Below the pieces are notes generated by a model. The model did not search any database and was not told the origin of the DNA. It saw only the letters and a list, made by a program, of their open reading frames with translations. Shown one piece after another: positions 12,499 through 24,400 of a DNA stretch of 27,500 nt. Source of the DNA: Chrysomallon squamiferum. Lineage: Eukaryota; Mollusca; Gastropoda; Neomphalida; Peltospiridae. Location: assembly GCA_012295275.1 (NCBI GenBank), contig CM022667.1, positions 19,600,910 to 19,628,409 of the forward strand, read 5' to 3'. The number at the start of each line of letters is the position of its first letter. Positions within the stretch are counted from its first letter, which is position 1. The position numbers and the translations under genes are program-made.

Positions 12499-15400
12499 GC
12501 ATATCTGTTGCTTACAAACATTTGTTGATTAAGTAGATGTTTATTCATTTACAATTCTTTTTGTTTGTTTTTTCATTGTTTTTTTACCTTCTTGTCTGTA
12601 TGTCATTGATCACAAGAAAAGAATGAAGAACATAAAATCCAGATTCAATATAAAATACTAAATCATCTACTAAGTTTCGATCATTTTTTTTTTCAAAGTT
12701 TTAACTGAAAATGACAGCCATAAAACTAATATTTCTGAAATGGTTTGAATTGTGTTTTAATATTTTATTAACACTAATGTATTTCTGGACCATTTTTTTG
12801 TTCACTAAAACTGCTAGTCACAGGCAAATTCTTAAAAAAAAGTGTTTAACTTTTCAGTTTACAAGGACAGCTGAAGGTAAAAGCAAAACCTTTCCAAGAA
12901 ACAGAAGTTTCGTACAAACTGTTTGACAGCAACAACGCCACGTCTGCCTTCTTCCGCATCGACAACGAGGGCACCGTCAAAACGCTGCAGACTCTTGATT
13001 ACGAGTCTGTACCCAAACCACAGCGACCTCCAAAATACAGGCTACAGATAAAGGCCACTGAATCAAAAACTGGCTTGTACTCGTATGCTAACGTAAGTAT
13101 GAGGCAGCATTTGTCTTTGACTTGGCATAGATTGCTATAAACCTGTCACAGACAGGGAAGAAAAGTGAAAAACTAAAAAAAAAAGTATTGAGACTGAGAG
13201 GAGGAGGAGACAGACAGACAGACAATTGGACAAAAGGGAGAAAAGAATGACAAAGAATAGAGAGAAATAATTTTTAAAGAACTGAAACTTGATAAGATGG
13301 CGCATAGGTGTTTGAAGTGCTTTAAACTTGAAATATCATGTGTAAATTCAAAGTTGTGTTTTTGTGTAAGTCTGAACACCTCCTTTCACTTTGAAGAGCT
13401 GCACGTTTGAAGTGCCATATTGTATATTTTAAATATGTTTGATTGTTTTAATTGACGAGTTTTTGTTGTATACAAGTTGAAGCTCAGTTTATTGTTGTAT
13501 GAAAGGTTGAAGCTCAGTTTGTTGTTGTATACAAGTTGAAGCTCAGTTTATTGTTGTATAAAGGTTGAAGCTCAGTTTGTTGTTGTATACATGTTGAAGC
13601 TCAGTTTATTGTTGTATACAAGCTGAAGCTCAGTTTGTTTGTTATTTTCAGCTCGTGGTTGAAGTAAAAGACTCTAATGACAATGATCCGACCTTTGACC
13701 TGTCCAGGTACACAACCACAGTCAGTGAAGACATCAGAAACGGCACTGAGGTTATGAGAGGTACAAAGAAATAAATACATTAGTAAATAAGAATAAAATT
13801 AATTGGCTTAGCAAATGTGTGAGTGCCCACTGTAACATACATTTAGTTTATACTAATTAACTTTGAAAATAATTTTGTGTATAGTATAAAGTGTGTATAT
13901 TTAAATTCAGCATTATACTATAGCTCATTGCCTTCTGTTTTTATTAATGTTTTTGTTTTTTATTATTTTATTTTTAATCATTTTTGATCTTTTTTTTAAT
14001 CTAATCCTAATGTGACTGCACTCAGTCAGTGCTGCTGTCTTGTTTGATCTAAAATTTAAAATATTAAATTTTTTCACATCTCATCTCTTACTGTTCAACA
14101 AATTTGCCAGTCATGAAAAAGTACATGCAAGAAAATAAGACAAAATTATGAAATAGGGAAAGTGATATATTAAAGAAGATAAGACGAATTGGGAAACTGG
14201 AAAAATGATACATTCAAGAAAATAAGACAAAATTATGAAATAGGGAAAGTCATATATTCAAGAAAATAAGGCAAATTGGGAAATTGGAAAAATGATACAT
14301 TCAAGAAAATAAGACAAATTAGGAAATAGGGAAAGTGATATATTCAAGAAAATAACACAAAATACGAAATAGGGAAAGTGATACATGCTAGAAAATACCA
14401 CTAATCTGGAATAATCTACAGTATGAAATAAGGAAAGTGAATGTAAAAGATGCTTGGTGTTAAGAGTTGTTTTCTGTTGTAAAATGTTTAATGTTTTTAT
14501 TGCAGTCACTGCAAACGACAATGATGACGGAATCAATGCAGAGCTTGTCTACAGTGTGAATGATGATTCATTCTATGTAGACACGCAGTACTTTCAAAAT
14601 CAGTGGATAGGAATTATCAGAGTCAGGAAGTAAGTAGGAACTTCAAAGTGTCTGGTGTGTGATGTCTGGTGTGAGAAATGACAAGAATTGCCAGTGACGT
14701 TTACAATTTAAAGCTTGTGATATATGATGTTGTGTTTGTTGAAATGACATGAATTTATCTGCCAGAAAGGAAGTGTAAACGTTAAAAATGTGTTGTATGT
14801 GAGGTCATGTTTGTAAAAAAATGACAAGAAATATCAAATGAAAGTATAACTGTTAATGAATGTGGTATATGTGATGTCATGTTTGTAAATATGACAGGAA
14901 TTATTTAAAATGTGATAAATATGACAGGAATTATCAGTCAGAAAGTATAAACCTGTATGGTATGTGTCGTGTTTGTAAATATGACAGGAATTATGGTATG
15001 TGATGTCATGTTTATGGAGGAACAGGAATTATCCATTAGGATACAGGATTTAAAATTCTAAGTATAAGGTATGTTTGTGAAATGAGAGGAATGATCAGAG
15101 ATAAGTTTGAAATGAGGAACTGCACACAGTTTGATGATTTTGATTTGTCTTCACAGAGAGCTGGACTACGACAGTCAGATAGGACACCTGTACACATTTG
15201 ACATAAAGGCCGAGGACAAAGGAGTCCCAGTGAGAACCGGCACAGCGAAGATTCGAGTGTTTACCACAAACGTCAATGATAACCCTCCAGCACTGCAGTC
15301 TCCAACCAGCTTGAACCTGCAGGAAAACGCCCCAGTACATTCGGTTGTCACTCTGCTCAATGCCGTTGATAAAGATGGTGACAACTTCAAATTTTACTTC

Positions 15401-18400
15401 TCTGGTATGTTTGATTTTTTTTTTTCTTTTTTTTCTTTTTAAGGAAATATGTTTCTGTAACTCATTTTGATTTATTTACAAAAAGGCACGCCATCTTAAT
15501 AATATTGTAACCACTGTTAGTCTCACAAAGTACTGCTTGGAATTATTTTCACGTCCTGCCATAACAGCATGTTTATTATTGTACAAAAATATGACTATAA
15601 ATGAAATATGACCATAGAAGTAATCAGGTGTATTTTTTTTTAAACTTTAAAAAAACAACAAAAATCGATTTTTTTTTTTTTTTTTTGCAAAGGCTATGAA
15701 ATAATCAAGTTATATTTTTACTGTTTCAGGGCAGAGAACTCAGTATGCAATTTTTGAAATCATCCCTGACTCCGGTCTGATTAAGACGACAGCGCCGATA
15801 CCTCAGTCTATAAACTTGTACTCTCTGAACATCACAATAACTGATGACGGTTCCTGCTGCCAGCCCACTATTCAGCTTTCCACGGAAACATACATTGTCG
15901 TGGAAATCACAGACATCAATGACCACAAGCCGAGTTTTACAAACTGTACCAAGTACTCGAACATTGCCAAAGTGAAAGAGAATAAAGACCCAGGCACTCA
16001 TGTCATAACAGTAAGTTGTTGCATACAGAAGTTATCATATGAGTTAAATTATAGACATTATTATACATGGGTTAAATTCATTAGGTTACCAGTATATTAC
16101 ATTCTTTAAATATAGTCATTATAGTCATTTATTTTATAGGTTAAATATATAGTCATTACAGTCATTTATTTTGTAGGTTAAATATAGTAAGTTATATAAT
16201 ATTATTTAAGATATAGTCATTACAGTCATTTATTTTATAGGTTAAATATAGTAAGTTATATTACATTATTTAAATATAGTCATTACAGTCATTTATTTCA
16301 TAGGTTAAATATAGTAAATTATATTACATTATTTAAATATAGTCATTACAGTCATTTATTTCATAGTTTAAATATAGTAAATTATATTACATTATTTAAA
16401 TATAGTCATTTCAGTCATTTATTTTATAGTTTAAATATAGTAAATTATATTACATTATTTAAATATAGTTATTACAGTAATTTATTTTATAGGTTAAATA
16501 TAGTAAATTATATTACATTATTTAAATATAGTTATTACAGTAATTTATTTTATAGGTTAAATATAGTAAATTATATTACATTATTTAAATATAGTCATTA
16601 CAGTCATTTATTTCATAGTTTAAATATAGTAAATTATATTACATTATTTAAATATAGTCATTTCAGTCATTTATTTCATAGTTTAAATATAGTAAATTAT
16701 ATTACATTATTTAACTAGTCATTTCAGTAATTTATTTTATAGTTTAAATATAGTAAATTACATTACATTATTTAAATATAGTTATTACAGTAATTTATTT
16801 TATAGGTTAAATATATTAAGTTTGGTATTACATTGTTTAAATACAGTTACTGCAGTAAATTATTTTGTTTGTTAAATTTGGTAAGTTGTATTACTCAGGT
16901 TAAATATAGTATGTTATTACTAAATTACACTAGTTAAATAGATAAATTATTACAGGGTTAAATATAGTCCTGATCTAAACATATGTACACATAAATTCGC
17001 ACACACATCAATCATATATTTAATGTTAGTATTCAGGTATGTCAGATTAACAAAACTGATGTGTAAAATATATACTGCATGTGTTCAGAATTTTATTTTA
17101 TTTTATTTTGTATTTTATTTTATATTACTTTATTATTATTATTTTATATTAATTTATTTTATTTTTTATTTTATTTTATTTTATTTTATTTTATTTTATT
17201 TTATATATTATTTTATGTTATTTTATTTTATTTTATTTTGTTTTTTATTTTATATTATTTTATTATTATTATTTTATATTAATTTATTTTTTATTTTATT
17301 TTATTTTATTTTATATATTATTTTATTTTATTTTATTTTTTTTATTTTTTATTTTTATTTCATTTCATTTCATTTCATTTATTCAGGTGTCCGCTGTAGA
17401 TGAGGACAGAGGAAACAATGGACGAGTGAGTTACGAGATTCTGCGAGGTGATGCACAGACCACATACTTCACAGTCGATCGCACATCAGGCGACATCTCC
17501 ACAGCAACCCCTTTCGACAGAGAAAGCACTCGGTTCTTGTCCATCACCGTGGTGGGGCGGGATGGAGGCAGCCCCACCCTGGAGGGTTACTGCACATTTC
17601 GGGTTTACATCGACGACGTTAACGACAATCCTCCGAAATTCGACCAGAGCGAATACGAAGCAACAATTCCGCAGTCGCTGGGCTCTGACAGATCTGTCAT
17701 TACTGTCAGAGCCACTGACGCTGACGCTGGAGATAATGCAGTGATTACTTACTCCATTGTTGCCAATGGCGACAGCAGCAATTTCAGAATTGATCCTGAT
17801 ATTGGTGTTATTAGACTTAATAAAACAGTGTTGGTAAGATTTTCAATTTTTTTTTTTTTTATAACGTTTGTTTTTCATATTTTTATATTCAGTCTTGTTA
17901 ATTTTCTTTTGGTAAAGTTTTGCTTTTTAATATTTTTATATTTTGTTTTACAGGTTGTCGATATTCAGAGCTTGCAAAACTAATAATTCTGAAAACTAGA
18001 TCATTTTTCTTTTCATTTAAAAATGTACATTTTTGAATAATAAGATGTTTGTACATTGCTTCTTGTTTATTTATTTACTCATTTATTTATTTATACAGAT
18101 AGAATAGAGACAGATTTATTTTCCAGAAATCCAGTAAAATGCTTTCAGTTTTACAAATAAATTACAGATAAAACAGATATTAACTACAGTAAGATTATAA
18201 TTATACATAATGGTTACTCCTTGGTAATTAACAGAAAAATACAACATTAAAAGAAAAAACACCCAATTATAATCATTTTTTAATATTGTCTTGTTATGCA
18301 TTAGCTCACATCTGTAGTTTGTTCTTCTTTGAAATACTGTTAGTGTTTTATCTTTTGCTCTCATTTCATGGATAACATGACAAAAATATATATATATATA

Positions 18401-21400
18401 TATATTTTACTTTTGTTTTAGCATTCTGCATATTATTTTGATGTCATGGCAACAGACCATGGTATTCCCCCATTGAACAGTACAGTGAGAGTAACAGTGA
18501 GAGTAGCCAATTTGACTAGCCGCCCCCCATCCTGGGAAAACCCCAACCCCGGTCCTTTCACCATCAATGAAACAGCTCAGTTCGGCTACGAGGTGGCCCG
18601 CTTTACGGCGAAGTCAAATGTTGTCAACCCAGTGCTGTCGTTTCATTTAATCAATGATCGAGGGAATCCTGTACAGAGGTTCGACCCGTTTGCTATCAGG
18701 ACTGCAGGAGATACTGTCATCCTCGTTGTCCAAGGGGTGATGAACTACAACAAAAAGAAATCCTACCAGCTCACGCTTCGAGTCACAGTATGTTTTTATA
18801 TTTTTTTTTCTAAACACTTCACAGTATTTTTTTAGCTTTTTATTATTTATCTTAGAGGTTTTTTTTTTTTCATTCATGATAGTTTTTAATCATAATATTT
18901 CTTTTTGTTTTTGAAATTGTTTTCTTTTACAAAATAGGTAAAAAATCACCTATATTATTATTATTATTATTATTGTTCTTGATATGCAATTTATATTTTA
19001 TATGTTAGCTATTTTTATTATTACTAAATCAGATTTCCATTATTATAGGTTTTTTATTACCACTACTACAATTGCTATTACTACTACTACTACTACTGCT
19101 CTACCACAACCACCATAACTATTAATACTACTATTATAACTAAAACTACCACAACTAAAACTACTACTACAACCAATTCCAAAACCACAACTGCTACTAA
19201 ATTAATTCTGTCACACAACATACTGTTGAATTCACAAGTTAAATGTAGAACACAGACAAGTAATTGAATAGGCAGCATACAGCTCACTAACTCAGTTTCT
19301 TACTCAGTTTCTTACTCAAGTCATCTTTGAAGTATCACTCTCTGTGTATCAGTTTGCTCCTTTTGTTTGTCCCATTCCAACCAAACTTTCAATATGATTT
19401 ACAGAGGTTAGTGTGTTTCAGTGTGAATAACAGAGGTTAGTGTGTTTCAGTGTGACTTACAGAGATTAGTGTGTTTCAGTGTGAATAACAGAGGTTAGTG
19501 TGTTTCAGTGTGAATTACAGAGGTTAGTGTGTTTCAGTGTGAATTACAGAGGTTCATGTGTTTCAGTGTGAATTACAGAGGTTAGTGTGTTTCAGTGTGA
19601 ATTACAGAGGTCAGTGTGTTTCAGTGTGACTTACAGAGGTTAGTGTGTTTCATTGTGACTTACAGAGTGTGTTTCAGTGTGACTTACAGAGGTTGGTGTG
19701 TTTCAGTGTGACTTACAGAGATTGGTGTGTTTCAGTGTGACTTACAGAGATTGGTGTGTTTCAGTGTGACTTACAGAGATTGGTGTGTTTCAGTGTGACT
19801 TACAGAGATTGGTGTGTTTCACTGTGACTTACAGAGGTTGGTGTGTTTCAGTGTGACTTACAGAGGTTGGTGTGTTTCAGTGTGACTTACAGAGTGTGTT
19901 TCAGTGTGACTTACAGAGGTTGGTGTGTTTCAGTGTGACTTACAGAGTGTTTCAGTGTGACAGAGGTTGGTGTGTTTCAGTGTGACTTACAGAGATTGGT
20001 GTGTTTCAGTGTGACTTACAGAGGTTGGTGTGTTTCAGTGTGACTTACAGAGATTGGTGTGGTTCAGTGTGACTTACAGAGGTTGGTGTGTTTCACTGAC
20101 TTACAGAGGTTGGTGTGTTTCAGTGTAACTTACAGAGGTTGGTGTGTTTCAGTGTCACTTACAGAGTGTGTTTCAGTGTGACTTACAGAGGTTGGTGTGT
20201 TTCAGTGTGACTTACAGAGTGTGTTTCAGTGTGACTTACAGAGGTTGGTGTGTTTCAGTGTGACTTACAGAGATTGGTGTGTTTCAGTGTGACTTACAGA
20301 GATTGGTGTGTTTCAGTGTGACTTACAGAGATTGGTGTGTTTCACTGTGACTTACAGAGGTTGGTGTGTTTCAGTGTGACTTACAGAGGTTAGTGTGTTT
20401 CAGTCTGACTTACAGAGGTTGGTGTGTTTCAGTGTGACTTACAGAGGTTGGTGTGTTTCAGTGTGACTTACAGAGTGTTTCAGTGTGACAGAGGTTGGTG
20501 TGTTTCAGTGTGACTTACAGAGATTGGTGTGTTTCAGTGTGACTTACAGAGGTTGGTGTGTTTCAGTGTGACTTACAGAGATTGGTGTGTTTCAGTGTGA
20601 CTTACAGAGGTTGGTGTGTTTCACTGACTTACAGAGGTTGGTGTGTTTCAGTGTAACTTACAGAGGTTGGTGTGTTTCAGTGTCACTTACAGAGTGTGTT
20701 TCAGTGTGACTTACAGAGGTTGGTGTGTTTCAGTGTGACTTACAGAGTGTGTTTCAGTGTGACTTACAGAGGTTGGTGTGTTTCAGTGTGACTTACAGAG
20801 ATTGGTGTGTTTCAGTGTGACTTACAGAGGTTGGTGTGTTTCAGTGTGACTTACAGAGTGTTTCAGTGTGACTTACAGATGTTAGAGTGTTTCAGTGTGA
20901 CTTACAGAGGTTGGTGTGTTTCAGAACCGAGGTGCTGAGTCGCTGAGCACAGAGATTCACCCACTGATCAAGCTGATTGACACAAACAATGAGATTCCAG
21001 TGTTCGACGGTCTGGACAAACAGTCTGGCTACTACCCTGGCAGCGTCGTTGAGGAGCAGAGTGGGCGCAGACTGTCATCGAGATCAAAGCCTACGATGCT
21101 GACCAGATGGCACCAAACAACGTCGTAAGTTAAAACTGTTATTTTTTCACTGGTGTACGTGCTCATCTTTCAAGTTCGCATGCAGTTTGTAACCCAGTTT
21201 TTGAAATGTATATAGTTTTTATAAAGTTGTGAATTCTGTTTGTTTTTTTCTCCTAAAGTGGCTTTAAGTAGGTTAAGAATTTTTGTGAGTGTATATCTGA
21301 TATATATACTTAGCCCAGATTAATTTTTTTTTTTTCATCTGTTTAAAAAGTAATCAAATTTATAAAAAAAACAAATCTGTTTTATTTTTAAACGTTTTAA

Positions 21401-24400
21401 TCTGTATTGTTTTAAATTATATAAAATAAATGCATGGGTATTTTTTTTTTCAGTTAACATACACACTAAAAGATCCTTCAAATGCTCCAGGAAATGCTGC
21501 AAAGTTCTATCTGAGGAAGGTTGATGACAATACAGTAATAGTAATGTCAAACTTCAAATTTGACAGGGAGTCGACACCAACAGCCAAAGTGTACGTGGAC
21601 ATCGAGGTGAAGGACGGCGCACCATCAACTCTGACAAATGATGGAAAGCCTAATTCAGGTATATAAAAAACAACAACAACAACAACAAAACAAAACAAAA
21701 CAAACCCCCAGTAACAACATAGAAACTAGGATTAAAAACCTTTGGTGTGTAATGTTTCATACACACCAAACAAAGATCAAAGTATAAACAAGTTTCCAGT
21801 ACAGGTGTATGTCAGTCTAATGCTGGTGAGTGGAGATGCACCCAAGCAAGCAGATAATAAGTTAAAACTCTCACAGTCAAAGATGTGAATCCAAATAAAT
21901 GTTTGTCCCAAAGAATTGTTTCGTATTTACAACATTCATTACAACTTTCAGAAACAGAGACAACAAAAAATATACAGTGTCATTTCACATCCTAGTTCTG
22001 ATGGTTCAAGTGTCAGAACAACAATAAAAATACTATATTATTATTTTGTTTTCAGCTGTGGCAACAATTGAAGTAACCATTCAGGACATGAATGACAATG
22101 ACCCATACTTTCCTCATCCATACTACAACACAACAATCAGAGAGGATGCTGAAGTTGGATCTAAAGTCATTCTTGTGGAAGCCAGAGATATTGACAGTGG
22201 TATGTACTGATTTGAATTGTTGACAGTAGCGTGTAAAATATGTATTCTGACAGTGACATGTACTGACTTGAATTATTGACAGTAATGTGTAAAATATGGA
22301 TTCTGACAGTGATATGTACTGACTTGAATTATTGATAGCAAGTAAAATATGTATTCTGACACTAGTATGTACTGACTTGAATTATTGACAGTAGTATGTA
22401 AAATATGGATTCTGACAGTGATATGTACTGACTTGAATTATTGACAGTAGTGTGTAAAATATGTATTCTGACAGTGATATGTACTGACTTGAATTATTGA
22501 CAGTAGCGTGTAAAATATGTATTCTGACAGTGACATGTACTGACTTGAATTATTGACAGTAGTGTGTAAAATATGTATTCTGACACTGGTATGTGAACTC
22601 TCTTACTGATACATTGTGTTACTGACTGACATCGAAAACTGTATGATATGTAAAACCTGTGTTACTGTCAGTGTGACACTATGCATCTGTTACTGACAGC
22701 GATATGTAACGCATGTATTACTGAACTGTTTCGGATTTTGGAGAACATGTAGCTGTTAGTGATATGTAAAACCTGTAACTGTTACTGATATGTAAAACCT
22801 TTAACTGTTAGTGATATGTAAAACCTGTAACTATTAGTGATATATATACATGTAGCTGTTAGTGATATGTAAAACCTGTAACTGTTAGTGATATGTAAAA
22901 CCTGTAACTAGTAGTGATATATATACATGTAGCTGTTAGTGATTTGTAAAATCTGTAACTGTTAGTGATATGTAAAACCTGTAACTGTTAGTGATATGTA
23001 AAACCTTTAACTGTTAGTGATATGTAAAATGTGTGTTACTGACAGTTATATGTAAAATCTGTCAGTTATATGTAAGATGTGACAAATGACATTCATTATT
23101 TGATATAAACTTTTGTTTCTAGCTGCTAGTCTGGTGTACTCTATAAGTGGAGGAAACACGCGGAATGCATTCAAAGTTCAGGAGAAGGACGGACAGATTA
23201 TGGTTGGACGCCGACTCGACTATGAAAATCCTCTAGACCCAAAAGTAAGTAAAAAATCACATTGTGCCATGAAGCACCTTTAACAGATTTCTCTTCACAT
23301 CAGTAGTTGCCTGTCAGAACCTTTCTAATCAGTAATATGTATATGTGTACATACATATATACATACATACATACATACATACATACATACATACATACAT
23401 ACATACATACATACATACATACATACATACATACATACATACATACATACATACATACATACATACATGCACATATACATACATACACACATACATACAT
23501 ACATACATACATACCTACACACATACATTCATACACAATATTGTGTGTATACGTGTGCATGTGTGTGTCTGTTTGTATGTCCATCCACAGGTTTATTCAG
23601 ATAAAATTGACCGTTAAAATTGGGAATAGGAGTAAAGCTGTTTATGGTTGTTCTGCTTATATGCTGGACGTGCTAGCGAGTGAAAAGAGAACAAAAGTAA
23701 ATGTTTTGCATGTATTAAACATATCCAACCTGATTGTTTGTTTGTTTATTTATTTATTTATTTATTTCTAGGTATACGAACTAGAAATGACTGTTAATGA
23801 TGGTTTGCACACCAACACAACAAAGGTTTACATCCACATTCAGGACGCTAATGATAACTCGCCGAAGTTTGACATGGATCCATACATCATAACTGATGTT
23901 GTTGAAGACGACCCTAACATCAGTGGACAAAACCCACTCCGTCTTCTTAAAGTAAGACATCTTCATTGTTATATTTTACTGTGAAACAGACAAATGCACA
24001 GTTGTGTACCTCAGTGAAATAAACCAATACCTGATTATTATTATATTTTACTATAGTTGTTTTACATCAGTGATAAAACAATACCTGATTATTATTATAT
24101 CTGTGAAACAAACATCTGCACATTTGTCTACATCAGTGAAGCAAACCAATTCCTGATCAGGTGACGTTTTTATTTACTACATCAGCGATAATCTTTGAAT
24201 TTGTGTTATTTTTCCCATTCAAGCCATGTGTTCTGTTTTCTTGCCTAGAACATATAATATTCAGTTGCTGCTTACTGAGTGAAGATTACAGGTGTGTTCT
24301 TGTTACAACAGCACCTTGTAACCATTATTATTAAACTCTTTGGGTCATCCTGTACCCATTCTCAGTTTGACTTCTGGTGAATGGTTTTCAGAAACCAAGT

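Noticed and set aside
17023-17403. 126-residue frame of F, Y, I and L
   Set aside because: Pentanucleotide TTTTA repeat in intron 8 read through into exon 9.
19395-20924. Could the regular repeat be a CRISPR array or a piRNA-like cluster?
   Set aside because: Units are directly tandem with no unique spacers, in a eukaryotic intron; it is a minisatellite.
20908-20924. Alternative exon-11 acceptor at the preceding TTACAG
   Set aside because: It adds 17 bases, shifts the frame and meets a stop within the exon; the AG at 20,923-20,924 fits phase 0 from exon 10.
23300-23771. Overlapping long open frames of IHTY and MYVC repeats on both strands
   Set aside because: Four-base CATA microsatellite leaves all frames open; it lies within intron 14.
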